Shown piece by piece: positions 17,507 through 26,635 of a stretch of 64,000 nt of DNA. Within the stretch, counting starts at the first letter, position 1; the number at the start of each line of letters is the position of its first letter. Under the pieces are notes generated by a model. It made no database searches. It saw only the letters and a list, made by a program, of their open reading frames with translations, and was not told the origin of the DNA. The stretch lies in contig NZ_WCHR01000003.1 of assembly GCF_008973825.1 (NCBI RefSeq), forward strand, positions 62,001 to 126,000. Direction: 5' to 3'. The stretch comes from Gemmobacter serpentinus (GTDB taxonomy: Bacteria > Pseudomonadota > Alphaproteobacteria > Rhodobacterales > Rhodobacteraceae). A program made the translations under genes and the position numbers.

Positions 17507-19105
17507 TCAACCGATCGCCGCCGCTTTCACATCGGCGTCGATATGGGGCACATATTGACCGAAATTCTCGGCGAACATATTCACCAGCTTCTGCGCCTGC
17601 GCGTCATAGGCCGCCTTGTCGGCCCAGGTTTCGCGCGGGTTCAGCAGGGTCGCATCGACGCCCGGCACCGCGACCGGCACTTCAAAGCCGAAATTCGGGT
17701 CCTTACGGAACTCGACCTTCGAGAGCGAGCCGTCGAGGGCCGCAGTCAGCAGCGCGCGCGTTGCCTTGATCGGCATCCGCTTGCCCACGCCATGTTTGCC
17801 ACCAGTCCAGCCGGTATTCACCAGCCAGCATTCGGCGCCGGTTTGCGCGATCTTTTCCTGCAGCAGCTTGCCATAAACTTCGGGGCGGCGCGGCATGAAG
17901 GGCGCGCCGAAGCAGGTGGAGAAGGTCGGGGTCGGCTCGGTCACGCCACGTTCAGTGCCCGGGGTCTTGGAGGTGAAGCCGGACAGGAAGTGATACATTG
18001 CCTGCGCGGGCGTCAGACGTGCGATGGGCGGCAGCACGCCGAATGCGTCGCAGGTCAGCATGATCACATTCTTGGGCTGACCACCAAGGCCGGTCGCCGA
18101 GGCGTTGGAGATGTAATCGAGCGGGTAGGCGCAACGCATGTTCTGCGTCAGGCTGGCATCGTCGAAGTCCAGCTCCAGCGTTTCGGGGTTATAGACCATG
18201 TTTTCGATCACGGTGCCGAAACGCGAGGTGGTGCCATAGATCTCCGGCTCGGCCTCGGCCGACAGGTTGATCGTCTTGGCGTAGCAGCCACCCTCGAAGT
18301 TGAAGCTGCCCTTGTCGGACCAGCCATGTTCGTCATCGCCGATCAGGATGCGCGACGGGTCGGCGGAAAGCGTGGTCTTGCCGGTGCCCGACAGGCCGAA
18401 GAACACCGCCGCGTCGTCGGGATTTCCGATGGCGTGGTTGGCGGAACAATGCATCGGCATCACGCCCTTGGCGGGCAGGATGTAGTTCAGCAGTGTGAAG
18501 ACCGACTTCTTGTTCTCGCCCGCATATTCGGTATTGGCGATCAGGATGACCTTCTTGTCGAAGTTCAGCGCGATAACTGTCTCGGTGCGGCAGCCATGCT
18601 TGGCCGGATCAGCCTTGAAGCTGGGGCAGTTGATGATGGTGAATTCCGGAGCAAAGCTGTCCAGCTCCTCGCGCGCCGGGCGGCGCAGCAGATGGCGGAT
18701 GAACAGGCCGTGCCATGCCAGTTCGGTCACGACGCGCACATCCAGGCGGTGCTCCGGATCGGCACCGGCATAGAGATCCTGCACGAAATAGTCGCGGCCC
18801 TTCATATGTGTCAGCATGTCGGCATGAAGCAGATCAAAGGCTTCGGACGACATGGGCGCATTGTTTTCCCACCAGATCGAATCTTCGACGGCAGGGGTGC
18901 GGACCACGAATTTGTCCTTTGGCGACCGGCCGGTAAACTGGCCGGTGGTGCAGAGGAACGCCCCGCCGCGACCAAGACGCCCCTCGCCACGACGAACGGC
19001 CGCTTCGACAAGCGCGGGTTCGATATCGTTGTAATAGACGTTGCCCAGACCGCTGATGCCCTGGGTTTCGAGGGTGTGGCGGGGGTTCACGCGTCCGTGC
19101 GTCAT
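17507..19105 (-). CDS. pckA: Phosphoenolpyruvate carboxykinase (ATP)
   Basis: Converts oxaloacetate and ATP to PEP, CO2 and ADP, the entry to gluconeogenesis from C4 acids. The 532-residue protein has the kinase-1a P-loop [18 protein letters not shown], the metal-binding [11 protein letters not shown] and [19 protein letters not shown] near the N-terminus binds oxaloacetate. It is divergent from chvI across 370 bases, a conserved neighbourhood in alphaproteobacteria where ChvGI influences pckA. Two GTTAGCG-type boxes at 19259-19291 lie in that gap. GGAGAG precedes the ATG by about nine bases. With pyk (39.0 kb) it sets the direction of carbon flow. Confidence 0.97.
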   Translation of the reverse strand: MTHGRVNPRHTLETQGISGLGNVYYNDIEPALVEAAVRRGEGRLGRGGAFLCTTGQFTGRSPKDKFVVRTPAVEDSIWWENNAPMSSEAFDLLHADMLTHMKGRDYFVQDLYAGADPEHRLDVRVVTELAWHGLFIRHLLRRPAREELDSFAPEFTIINCPSFKADPAKHGCRTETVIALNFDKKVILIANTEYAGENKKSVFTLLNYILPAKGVMPMHCSANHAIGNPDDAAVFFGLSGTGKTTLSADPSRILIGDDEHGWSDKGSFNFEGGCYAKTINLSAEAEPEIYGTTSRFGTVIENMVYNPETLELDFDDASLTQNMRCAYPLDYISNASATGLGGQPKNVIMLTCDAFGVLPPIARLTPAQAMYHFLSGFTSKTPGTERGVTEPTPTFSTCFGAPFMPRRPEVYGKLLQEKIAQTGAECWLVNTGWTGGKHGVGKRMPIKATRALLTAALDGSLSKVEFRKDPNFGFEVPVAVPGVDATLLNPRETWADKAAYDAQAQKLVNMFAENFGQYVPHIDADVKAAAIG

Positions 19106-19475
19106 GTGCTTGCTCTCCGGTGCCGCGTCAGGCGCAGCGTCTTACGGTTCAAGTCGGCAGTCGGGGGCCAAAAAACTACCGGCCGGACTCCAGACGATGG
19201 AGCCGACACAGCGCCTATAACACGCCATTTTCGTGTAGGAACAGCGCCGTTTTGAAAGGTTAGCGCAACCAGAGAAGGTTTAGCGCAATCATGTTGCGCG
19301 GGCATGTCGATGTGCCGGTGCAGTGAGACAAATTAGTCATTTCTTGGCAAATTTTGCACCTGATGGTGCGGGCCTGCCTAGGTGATTCGCAGTTAGCTGT
19401 TGATATTTCAACGAGGAACCCGGAATATGTTCGAAAAATACAATATTGAGCAGTAGCAGCACAGGAAAATCGGAA
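19106..19475. other. Divergent pckA/chvI intergenic region
   Basis: A 370-base gap with no credible gene. It holds the CceR-like boxes at 19259-19291 and an AT-rich stretch from about 19320 to 19470 that must contain the chvI promoter. I did not find a convincing -35/-10 pair with standard spacing. The region is a plausible place for a long 5' leader of either gene, but no RNA structure stands out. Confidence 0.6.
19259..19291. promoter_or_regulatory. Tandem GTTAGCG-type boxes upstream of pckA
   Basis: GGTTAGCGCAACC at 19259-19271 and GGTTTAGCGCAATC at 19278-19291 are two imperfect palindromes 20 bases apart, about 155-185 bases before the pckA ATG. They share the TTAGCG core with the two boxes upstream of pyk. 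CceR of Rhodobacter sphaeroides, a LacI-type regulator, controls pckA positively, and such a distal site fits an activator. The match is by eye. Confidence 0.5.
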
Positions 19476-20177
19476 ATGTCCAGGATCGCCCTTGTGGACG
19501 ACGACAGGAATATTCTGACGTCAGTTTCGATCACGCTCGAGGCCGAGGGGTTCGAGGTGGATACCTATAACGACGGCCAGTCCGCTTTGGATGCCTTCAA
19601 TCGCCGCCTGCCCGATATGGCCGTGCTCGACATCAAGATGCCCCGCATGGACGGCATGGATTTGTTGCAACGCCTGCGCCAGAAGACCTCGATGCCGGTG
19701 ATCTTCCTGACCTCCAAGGATGATGAGATCGACGAGGTGCTTGGCCTGCGGATGGGTGCCGACGATTATGTGAAGAAGCCGTTCAGCCAACGCCTGCTGG
19801 TCGAGAGAATCCGGGCGCTGCTGCGCCGCCAGGAGGCTGTGACCTCGGGCGAGACGGCGGTGACCGAAGAAACCAAGATCATGGAGCGCGGTCAGCTGCG
19901 CATGGATCCGCTGCGCCATTCGGTCAGCTGGAAAGGGGTCGATGTCTCGCTCACCGTGACCGAGTTCCTGCTGCTGCAGGCCCTCGCGCAGCGTCCGGGC
20001 ATCGTGAAAAGCCGCGACCAGTTGATGGATGTGGCCTATGATGATCAGGTCTATGTCGATGACCGCACCATTGACAGCCATATCAAGCGGTTGCGCAAGA
20101 AGATGCGGACGGCGGACGAGGATTTCTCGGCCATCGAGACGCTGTATGGCATTGGCTATCGCTACAACGAAGAGTGA
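19476..20177 (+). CDS. chvI: Response regulator ChvI (OmpR/PhoB type)
   Basis: Cytoplasmic response regulator of the ChvG/ChvI system, which in alphaproteobacteria responds to acid and envelope stress and affects carbon metabolism. The 233-residue protein has a receiver domain (residues 1-120) with the acidic pair VDDD, phospho-acceptor Asp52 in [12 protein letters not shown] and the lysine in FLTSKDDE. A winged-helix DNA-binding domain (residues about 135-230) has [11 protein letters not shown] and [15 protein letters not shown] chose the ATG at 19476, with AGGA about eight bases upstream; the reading from 19446 adds ten non-family residues. chvG follows after ten bases. Confidence 0.95.
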   Translation: MSRIALVDDDRNILTSVSITLEAEGFEVDTYNDGQSALDAFNRRLPDMAVLDIKMPRMDGMDLLQRLRQKTSMPVIFLTSKDDEIDEVLGLRMGADDYVKKPFSQRLLVERIRALLRRQEAVTSGETAVTEETKIMERGQLRMDPLRHSVSWKGVDVSLTVTEFLLLQALAQRPGIVKSRDQLMDVAYDDQVYVDDRTIDSHIKRLRKKMRTADEDFSAIETLYGIGYRYNEE

Positions 20178-20187
20178 TAACGGCTGA

Positions 20188-21879
20188 ATGACCGTGGCGC
20201 AGCGCATCAGACCGGACTCTGCCGAGCCTGCCCGCAGGGGCGAGGTGGTTCTTGGCGAGGATTGGGTCAGCCCCGAGGCGCTGGCCGAGCAGGAGCTGCG
20301 TTCCGGGCAGTCCCGTCGCGGCCTTGTGGCGTTGAACCATTCGCCGCTGGCGCGCAAGATCGTCATCTTCAACATGATGGCCATCGTCGTCATGGTGGCC
20401 GGGGTGCTGTTCCTGAACCCGTTCCGAGACAGCCTGGTCCTGCAGCGCGAGCAGGGGCTGATCACCGAGGCAGAACTGGTGGCCGGCATTTTCGAGGCGC
20501 AACTGGATGAGACCGGCGGCGTCGCCGATGCGGTGACAACGTTGCAAACGGCTGCCCTTGGCCCGGGCGTTGAAGTGCGGGTGTTTGATCTGGGCGGGCA
20601 GATGCTAGCCATGGCGCAGGGGGCTGCGCGCCCGGCTTTGCAAGATGAGCGCGCCACGCTGATCACCGATTTCCTCAATGCGATATGGGATGGCGTTTCG
20701 AGCATTCTGTCTGGCGGGCAGGGCGGCGAAGTGGCCCATCCCGATGGTGAGCGGCTGGCCCGCAATATCCTGCCCCGCGCCCAGGGCGGCGAGACCGCGA
20801 TCGCCACGGCGCGTGATACCGAGGGCCGCACGGTATTCTCTGTCGCGACCCCGATCCGTGATGGTGATCGGGTCGTCGGCGTGATCGCCATGACCTCTGC
20901 CGAGGGCGAGATTGATCGGCTGGTGCGTTATGAGCGCGAACAGGTCTTGCAGATGTTCGTGATCGCGCTGCTTGTCTCGATCGGGCTGAGCCTTGTCTTG
21001 GCATCGACTATTGCCAATCCGCTCAGCGATCTGGCGGCAGCGGCCGAGCTTGGGCGCGACCGCGATGCCCGCAAGCTTGCACCGGGCCGGGTGCGGATCC
21101 CGGATCTGACGGCGCGCCCCGATGAGATCGGCCGCCTGTCGGTCGCGATGCGCGGCATGGTCGCGGCTCTTTACGACCGCATTGATGCCAATGAACAATT
21201 CGCGGCCGATGTCGCGCATGAGATCAAGAACCCGCTTGCCTCGTTGCGTTCGGCCGTGGCCTCGCTGCATCTCGCCAAGCGTGACGATCAGCGCACGCGG
21301 CTTCTGGAAGTGATCGATCACGATGTGCGGCGTCTGGACCGGCTGGTCAGTGACATCTCCAACGCCTCGCGTCTCGACAGTGAACTGGTGAAGGAGGAGG
21401 AGGAGGAGTTCAATCTTCTCAAGACCCTCGCCAATCTGTCGGAATATCTGGGCCAGCAGGCCGCCGAACAGGGCGTCGATTTCGTGACCGATCTGCCCCA
21501 GGATCCAATCGTCATCCGGGGGCTGGAGGGCCGACTGGCACAAGTCTTCGTCAATCTGATCACCAACGCGATTTCCTTCTGTGAAGAGGGCGATGCCGTC
21601 CGGGTCTGGGCGCGGCGGCGTGAGAATCGCGTGCTGATCGTGGTGGAAGATACCGGCCCCGGCATCCCGGAACAGGCTTTGACCAAGGTGTTCAAGCGCT
21701 TCTACTCCGAACGCCCGCAGGTCGATTTCGGCAATCATTCCGGCCTGGGCCTTGCGATTTCAAAACAGATCGTCGAGGCGCATGGCGGCGTGATCTGGGC
21801 CGAAAACATCCGTCCGACCCATGCCGATATCACCTCGGAACCGCTGGGCGCACGCTTCATCGTTGGCCTGCCGGTGTGA
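20188..21879 (+). CDS. chvG: Sensor histidine kinase ChvG
   Basis: Membrane sensor kinase for ChvI. The 563-residue protein has a cytoplasmic N-terminus of about 55 residues, a first membrane helix (about 57-77) and a periplasmic sensor domain (80-250). A second helix lies at about 254-275, then a HAMP linker. The phospho-acceptor His is in FAADVAHEIKNPLASLRS, and the ATP-binding domain has the N box (INLITNAISFCEEGD), DTGPGIPEQ (G1) and GLGLAISKQIVEAHGG (G2). All catalytic boxes are intact. Its stop overlaps the hprK GTG start by four bases, so sensor and HPr kinase are translationally linked. Confidence 0.95.
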   Translation: MTVAQRIRPDSAEPARRGEVVLGEDWVSPEALAEQELRSGQSRRGLVALNHSPLARKIVIFNMMAIVVMVAGVLFLNPFRDSLVLQREQGLITEAELVAGIFEAQLDETGGVADAVTTLQTAALGPGVEVRVFDLGGQMLAMAQGAARPALQDERATLITDFLNAIWDGVSSILSGGQGGEVAHPDGERLARNILPRAQGGETAIATARDTEGRTVFSVATPIRDGDRVVGVIAMTSAEGEIDRLVRYEREQVLQMFVIALLVSIGLSLVLASTIANPLSDLAAAAELGRDRDARKLAPGRVRIPDLTARPDEIGRLSVAMRGMVAALYDRIDANEQFAADVAHEIKNPLASLRSAVASLHLAKRDDQRTRLLEVIDHDVRRLDRLVSDISNASRLDSELVKEEEEEFNLLKTLANLSEYLGQQAAEQGVDFVTDLPQDPIVIRGLEGRLAQVFVNLITNAISFCEEGDAVRVWARRRENRVLIVVEDTGPGIPEQALTKVFKRFYSERPQVDFGNHSGLGLAISKQIVEAHGGVIWAENIRPTHADITSEPLGARFIVGLPV

Positions 21880-22307
21880 CAGCCGACAGCGCATCGTTGA
21901 TCCTTCATGGCAGCTGTGTCGCGCTGAATGGGAACGGCCTGTTGATCCTGGGATCGTCTGGCGCGGGCAAGTCAACGCTGGCGCTTGCCCTGATGGCCAT
22001 GGGCGCGCAGCTTGTGGCGGATGACCGGGTGGTGGTGGCGCGCGACGGCGACGCGCTGATCGCCTGCGCGCCTGCAGCGCTCAGCGGGATGGTCGAAGCG
22101 CGCGGCATCGGCCTGTTGGGGGCGACGCCTCTGCCACAGGCACGCCTGCATCTGGTGGTCGATCTGGACCAGACCGAACCCGACCGCTTGCCGCCGCGGC
22201 GTGAAATCAGTCTGCTTGCCTGCCGCTTGCCCCTTGTTCTTGGCAAGTCGCTGCCGCATCTTTCCATTGGGCTTGCGCAATATCTGCGCGGCGGTCGGCG
22301 GGATTGA
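21876..22307 (+). CDS. hprK: HPr kinase/phosphorylase, short alphaproteobacterial form
   Basis: Phosphorylates HPr on a regulatory serine. The 143-residue protein lacks the N-terminal domain of the ~310-residue Firmicutes enzyme and contains only the kinase core: P-loop LGSSGAGKST (residues about 25-34), DDRVVVARDG, and GMVEARGIGLL, the conserved capping region. This short form is normal in alphaproteobacteria. The GTG start overlaps the chvG stop (GTGA). Its target HPr is encoded 1.3 kb downstream and keeps the serine at position 46. Confidence 0.93.
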   Translation: MTADSASLILHGSCVALNGNGLLILGSSGAGKSTLALALMAMGAQLVADDRVVVARDGDALIACAPAALSGMVEARGIGLLGATPLPQARLHLVVDLDQTEPDRLPPRREISLLACRLPLVLGKSLPHLSIGLAQYLRGGRRD

Positions 22308-22313
22308 TCGGGG

Positions 22314-23219
22314 ATGGCAAGCATATCCATCGTCAGGACGCAGGAACTTGTTCTGGTCACCGGACCTTCGGGGGCCGGTCGCTCCACCTCCATTCAGGCG
22401 CTGGAGGATCTTGGCTATGAGACCATCGACAATCTGCCGCTCAGCCTGATCGGCCACCTGGTGAACGGACCGCCTTTGGGCCGCCCGATTGCACTTGGCC
22501 TGGACGTGCGCAACCGCGATTTCAGCGCGAATGGCTTGATTGAACTGGTGGACCTGCTGACACTGGACCCCCGCATCTCGCTGTCACTGCTGTATCTGGA
22601 TTGCGCGGCAGATGAGCTGATCCGGCGTTTCAATGAAACCCGGAGGCGTCACCCTCTGGCCGTGGAGGAATCGCCCGCCGAGGCCATCGCGCGCGAGATC
22701 GATCTTCTGGCACCGATCCGGGTGCGGGCCGACCATCTGGTCGACACGACCGAGATGTCGCCCCATGATCTGACCGCGCAGATTGCCGAATGGTTCGGGC
22801 AAGAGGCCGGGCCCGGCCTGTCAGTCTCGATCCAAAGCTTCAGCTTCAAGCGTGGCGTGCCGCGTGGCCTAGATATGACCTTCGATTGCCGCTTTCTGAA
22901 CAACCCGCATTGGGTGCCCGATCTGCGCAACCTGGATGGTCGCGATTCGGCGGTTTCGGATTATGTCACTGGCGATCCGCGCTTTGCGGAGTTCTCGCAA
23001 AGGTTGCGAGGGCTTCTGCTTTTTCTGCTTCCGGCCCATAAGGCCGAGGGGAAATCACACCTCTCCATCGGGTTCGGCTGCACAGGGGGGCAACATCGCT
23101 CTGTCGCAGTTGCAGAAATTATCGGCAATGCGCTTGCAGAAGCGGGCTGGTCGGTGTCAAAACGGCATAGGGAACTTGAACGCAGGTCGGCCGCAAACCG
23201 ACCTTCTGCAACTGGGTGA
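22314..23219 (+). CDS. rapZ: RapZ, RNase adapter / nucleotide-binding protein
   Basis: A 301-residue P-loop protein of the RapZ (YvcJ) family. The N-terminal ATP-binding domain has [28 protein letters not shown], with the Walker A and Walker B parts. The C-terminal domain has [23 protein letters not shown] and the signature [17 protein letters not shown]. In Escherichia coli RapZ guides RNase E to the GlmZ small RNA in amino-sugar control; that RNA partner is not conserved in this group, so the local role may differ. It sits between hprK and the PTS EIIA gene, six bases after hprK. Confidence 0.95.
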   Translation: MASISIVRTQELVLVTGPSGAGRSTSIQALEDLGYETIDNLPLSLIGHLVNGPPLGRPIALGLDVRNRDFSANGLIELVDLLTLDPRISLSLLYLDCAADELIRRFNETRRRHPLAVEESPAEAIAREIDLLAPIRVRADHLVDTTEMSPHDLTAQIAEWFGQEAGPGLSVSIQSFSFKRGVPRGLDMTFDCRFLNNPHWVPDLRNLDGRDSAVSDYVTGDPRFAEFSQRLRGLLLFLLPAHKAEGKSHLSIGFGCTGGQHRSVAVAEIIGNALAEAGWSVSKRHRELERRSAANRPSATG

Positions 23220-23226
23220 TCAGGGT

Positions 23227-23646
23227 TTGATCGGCATCGTGATCGTTGCGCATGGCGGTTTGGCGCGGGAATATATGTCCGCTGTCGAACATGTGGTCGG
23301 TCGTCAGGAGACGATGTCCGCGATCTCGATCGAGGACGAACATGACCGCGCCGCCAAATCGGCCGAGATCGCTGCCGCTGCGGATGCGGTGGATCGCGGA
23401 CAGGGTGTGGTCGTGGTGACCGATATGTTTGGCGGCTCGCCCTCCAATCTGTCGCTGCCCGCCTGCGCCTCGCGCAACCGGCGCATTCTTTACGGCGCCA
23501 ATTTGCCGATGCTGATCAAACTGGCCAAATCCCGCGATTTGCCGCTGGCAGAGGCCGTCGGTCTCGCGTTGGATGCAGGGCGGAAATACATCAACAGCCT
23601 TGACCTTGGCGGCGACGCGCCGCCGGACGAGGAGGAGGCGAAATGA
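23227..23646 (+). CDS. PTS EIIA component, mannose/fructose family (regulatory)
   Basis: A 139-residue EIIA(Man)-type domain. The phospho-acceptor is His9 in IGIVIVAHGGLA. The central DMFGGSPSNLS loop and the C-terminal helices follow. No EIIB or EIIC sugar permease is encoded in the window, which matches the alphaproteobacterial regulatory PTS that signals rather than transports. The start is a TTG at 23227: the family N-terminus M-I-G-I-V begins exactly there, and the only in-frame ATG upstream lies inside rapZ. The ribosome site (AGGG) is very close, so expression may depend on coupling with rapZ, seven bases upstream. It overlaps the HPr gene by four bases. Confidence 0.9.
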   Translation: MIGIVIVAHGGLAREYMSAVEHVVGRQETMSAISIEDEHDRAAKSAEIAAAADAVDRGQGVVVVTDMFGGSPSNLSLPACASRNRRILYGANLPMLIKLAKSRDLPLAEAVGLALDAGRKYINSLDLGGDAPPDEEEAK

Positions 23647-23912
23647 CGACGCGTCGTCTGCAGATCGTGAATGAAAAGGGGCTGCACGCCCGGGCATCGG
23701 CGAAGTTCGTCGAATGCGTTGAGGGCTTTGATGCCTCGGCCGAGGTGGAAAAGGATGGTATGACCGTGTCCGGCGATTCCATCATGGGCCTTCTGATGCT
23801 GGGGGCCTCGCGCGGGACCCATATCGATGTGAGCGTGAGCGGCACGCAGGCGACGGAGCTGGCTGAGGCGCTGGCACAACTGGTTGCCAACCGTTTTGGC
23901 GAAGAACAGTAG
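23643..23912 (+). CDS. ptsH: Phosphocarrier protein HPr
   Basis: Carries phosphate from enzyme I to EIIA. The 89-residue protein has the active-site His15 in NEKGLHARASAKF and the regulatory Ser46 in SGDSIMGLLML, the site used by the HPr kinase encoded upstream. Length and motifs are normal. It begins in an ATGA overlap with the EIIA gene. Enzyme I is not in this window. The set chvI-chvG-hprK-rapZ-EIIA-HPr is a conserved alphaproteobacterial signalling cluster. Confidence 0.96.
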   Translation: MTTRRLQIVNEKGLHARASAKFVECVEGFDASAEVEKDGMTVSGDSIMGLLMLGASRGTHIDVSVSGTQATELAEALAQLVANRFGEEQ

Positions 23913-23919
23913 GCCGATT

Positions 23920-24771
23920 GTGGAGGATACACCGCCGCCGATCCCGGCCCGCGCATATGACATGCGCCGTCTCTCCTATGCTGGCACCTTCACCAATCCG
24001 TTCAAGGCAGGCACCATTCGTGCCATCGAATGGCTGACCGCCAAGATCACGCTGCTGCGGCTGATCCGTAAATTCGAGAAATCCGGTGCCCCTTTCGGTG
24101 TGCCGTTTTGGCCCAAAGCGATCCGCACCATGGGGATCGACATCCAGACCCCGGCGGAAGAGATCGCGCGCATTCCTGCAACCGGGCCGGTGGTCGTGGT
24201 GGCCAACCACCCCCATGGCCTGGTGGACGGCATGGTGATGGCCGAGATCGTCGCCCGCGTGCGTCCCGACTTCAAGATCCTGACCCGATCGCTGCTGACC
24301 GGCATCCCGGAAATCGAAGAGTTCATGATCCCGGTGCCGTTCCCGCATGAGGACAATGCCCGCGAATTGGGCCTGCGTATGCGCAATGACACCATGGCGC
24401 ATCTGAAGCGCGGCGGGCTGATCATCCTGTTCCCGGCGGGTAAGGTCGCGATGTCAGAGAGCTGGTTCGGCCCGGCGATCGAGGCAGAGTGGAACGTGTT
24501 CACCCACAAGATTGTCCGCACCTCGGGCGCGACCATCGTGCCGATGCGCTTTCCTGGCCAGAACAGTCGCGCTTTCCTGATCGCGAATAAACTGTCCGAT
24601 ACGCTGCGGCAGGGCCTGCTGCTGTTCGAGATCCGTCGGGCACTGTTCAAGCCGCAGCGCCCCTTTATCGGCCAGCCGATTGCCGTCAGTGATCTGGACA
24701 AATGGGAAGGGAACCCGCGCGGCTTTCTGGCCTGGCTGCGCGCGCATACCCTTTCGCTTGGACGCGATTAA
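23920..24771 (+). CDS. Lysophospholipid acyltransferase family protein
   Basis: A 283-residue protein of the PlsC/LPLAT superfamily. The catalytic region is VVVANHPHGLVDGM; the His to Asp spacing (N-H-P-x-G-x-x-D-G) is that of the hemolysin-like or ornithine-lipid acyltransferase group rather than strict H-x4-D. IILFPAGKVAMS corresponds to the block that binds the glycerol phosphate or acyl acceptor. It may acylate lyso-ornithine lipid or glycerophospholipid at the inner membrane. I chose the GTG at 23920, with AGTAGG seven bases upstream; a TTG at 23884 inside ptsH is the alternative. The 3' end overlaps hbd by four bases on the opposite strand. Confidence 0.8.
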   Translation: MEDTPPPIPARAYDMRRLSYAGTFTNPFKAGTIRAIEWLTAKITLLRLIRKFEKSGAPFGVPFWPKAIRTMGIDIQTPAEEIARIPATGPVVVVANHPHGLVDGMVMAEIVARVRPDFKILTRSLLTGIPEIEEFMIPVPFPHEDNARELGLRMRNDTMAHLKRGGLIILFPAGKVAMSESWFGPAIEAEWNVFTHKIVRTSGATIVPMRFPGQNSRAFLIANKLSDTLRQGLLLFEIRRALFKPQRPFIGQPIAVSDLDKWEGNPRGFLAWLRAHTLSLGRD

Positions 24772-25643
24772 CGCGTCGGCACCGGCACCTCGCCGCGGTA
24801 ATCATAGAAGCCGCGGCCGCTTTTGCGGCCCAGCCACCCTGCCTCGACATATTTGGTCAACAAGGGGCAGGGGCGATATTTGGTATCTGCCAGCCCATCA
24901 TAGAGCACATTCATGATGGCAAGGCAGGTATCGAGGCCGATGAAATCCGCAAGCTCCAGCGGCCCCATCGGATGATTGGCACCAAGTTTCAGCGATTCAT
25001 CGATACTTTTTACCGAACCCACCCCTTCATAGAGGGTATAGACCGCCTCATTGATCATCGGAATCAGGATGCGGTTCACGATGAATGCCGGAAAATCCTC
25101 GGCGGAGGCGGCGGTCTTGCCAAGGCGCTTCACCACCTCATGCAGCGCGTCATAGGTGTCCTTGTCGGTGGCGATCCCCCGGATCAACTCCACCAATTGC
25201 ATCACCGGCACAGGGTTCATGAAGTGGAAGCCCATGAACTTTTCCGGTCGGTCGGTGCGCGAGGCGAGCCGGGTGATTGAGATCGACGAGGTATTCGATG
25301 TCAGGATCGTGGTCGGTTTCAGATGCGGCTGAACCGCGGCGAAGATTTTCTGCTTCACCGTCTCGTTTTCGGTCGCAGCCTCGATCACCAGATCGGTCTG
25401 GCCGATTTCCTCGATGGAGAGGGTGGTGCGGATCCGGGCAAGGGCCGCAGCCTTGATCTCTGCGGCGATCTTGCCGCGGCTGACCTGCCGTTCCAGATTG
25501 CGGTCAATGACCTCGATCGCATGATTCAGGCTGGCTTCGCTGATATCGTTCAACAGCACATCATAGCCCGCCAAAGCGAAGACATGTGCAATACCGTTGC
25601 CCATCTGGCCCGCGCCGACCACACCCACCGTTTCGATCGCCAT
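24768..25643 (-). CDS. hbd: 3-hydroxybutyryl-CoA dehydrogenase
   Basis: NAD(P)-dependent oxidation of (S)-3-hydroxybutyryl-CoA to acetoacetyl-CoA. The 291-residue protein has the Rossmann motif VGVVGAGQMGNGIAHVFA, IEAATENE, TSNTSSISIT, the catalytic His region GFHFMNPVPVM and the C-terminal domain with NHPMGPLELADFIGLD and GRKSGRGFYDY. I chose the ATG at 25643, with GGGAG before it; seven more residues from 25664 are not family-like. In related genomes it often follows etfBA directly; here a DUF6473 gene on the other strand lies between. The acetoacetyl-CoA product is also the PhaA product. Confidence 0.93.
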   Translation of the reverse strand: MAIETVGVVGAGQMGNGIAHVFALAGYDVLLNDISEASLNHAIEVIDRNLERQVSRGKIAAEIKAAALARIRTTLSIEEIGQTDLVIEAATENETVKQKIFAAVQPHLKPTTILTSNTSSISITRLASRTDRPEKFMGFHFMNPVPVMQLVELIRGIATDKDTYDALHEVVKRLGKTAASAEDFPAFIVNRILIPMINEAVYTLYEGVGSVKSIDESLKLGANHPMGPLELADFIGLDTCLAIMNVLYDGLADTKYRPCPLLTKYVEAGWLGRKSGRGFYDYRGEVPVPTR

Positions 25644-25810
25644 GATGCTCTCCCAACCCGACACCCGAGAATATGCGGCGGCTCACGTCATTTGCAAGCG
25701 CAGAAGACTCTGCCGCAGGGCCAGAAGTTTTAAGAAAATGCAGCAGTTAGCGAATTGGCAAGGGGTTTGGCCGACAGTGAGTCGTGGGTGTCAATACATG
25801 GGTGGGGAAA

Positions 25811-26632
25811 ATGGCCTATGTCTATTCGGGGGGCGCATTGGATTATGCGCCCTGTCATTACGGTATGTCGCGCGTAGCATTCAGGGGGCCGGCACATGAC
25901 CTGCGCAAGCCCTATCTTGCCGTTCTTGGCGGGACGGAAACCTATGGCAAATTCGTTCCAGAGCCCTATCCGACGCTTGTCGCTGCGGAGGAGGGTTTGG
26001 GCGTGGTCAATCTGGGCGCGGTGAATGCCGGGGTCGACCTCTATCTGAATGAGCCGGATCTTTTACGCATCGCCCGAGGCGCAGAGGCGGTGATCCTTCA
26101 GGTTGTTGGGGCGCACAACCTTTCCAACCGATTCTATCGGGTCCACAGGCGCAGAAATGACCGTTTCCTGGGGGCGAGCCCGGCGCTGCGGTCACTTTAC
26201 CCCGAGGTCGATTTTACAGAATTCAGCTTTACCCGGCATATGTTGCAGGCCTTGCAGCAAACCTCACCAGAGCGGTTTTGTGATGTTGTGGCGGAGCTGC
26301 GCATGGTCTGGTTGCAGCGGATGCAGCATTTGATCCGGCAATTGCCGCCGCGCCTGCTGTTGTTGTGGTTTGCAGCGCGCCGCCCCTGTCGTTTCGCGAC
26401 CGCGGTCGAGGTCACGCTTGATCCGATGCTGGTGGATAGTGAAATGATCGCGGCGCTGACGCCGCATGTCGCGGCCTATATCGAGGTCATAACGGCACCG
26501 ACTGCGCGTGTTGGCAATGGGGATTGCGTCGCCTTCTCCGCCATGGAGGAACCCGCAGCGCATGGGGTTCCGGGGCCTGCTGCGCATCGTGAGGCGGCGA
26601 ACAGGCTGGCGCGCGCGCTGCGTCATTCTTAG
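25811..26632 (+). CDS. DUF6473 family protein, function unknown
   Basis: A 273-residue cytoplasmic-looking protein with no signal peptide or membrane helix. The N-terminal part (MAYVYSGGALDYAPCHYG, then SRVAFRGP and AVLGGTETYGKFV) and the VNLGAVNAGVDLYL stretch match DUF6473, a family I know mainly from Rhodobacterales. GGTETYG followed by the NAG Asp/Leu block is faintly like the Ser/Asn blocks of SGNH-type hydrolases, but this is weak. I chose the ATG at 25811, with TGGGG before it. It is divergent from hbd and ends in a strong shared terminator before etfA. Confidence 0.75.
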   Translation: MAYVYSGGALDYAPCHYGMSRVAFRGPAHDLRKPYLAVLGGTETYGKFVPEPYPTLVAAEEGLGVVNLGAVNAGVDLYLNEPDLLRIARGAEAVILQVVGAHNLSNRFYRVHRRRNDRFLGASPALRSLYPEVDFTEFSFTRHMLQALQQTSPERFCDVVAELRMVWLQRMQHLIRQLPPRLLLLWFAARRPCRFATAVEVTLDPMLVDSEMIAALTPHVAAYIEVITAPTARVGNGDCVAFSAMEEPAAHGVPGPAAHREAANRLARALRHS

Positions 26633-26635
26633 CAG

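Noticed and set aside
17390-19255. Long plus-strand open frame opposite pckA (621 codons)
   Set aside because: PckA is complete on the minus strand; the other frame is low-complexity and unrelated to any family.
25760-25785. TGGC...TTGG pattern like a sigma-54 promoter upstream of the DUF6473 gene
   Set aside because: The -12 part reads TTGG rather than TTGC, and no activator site is evident.
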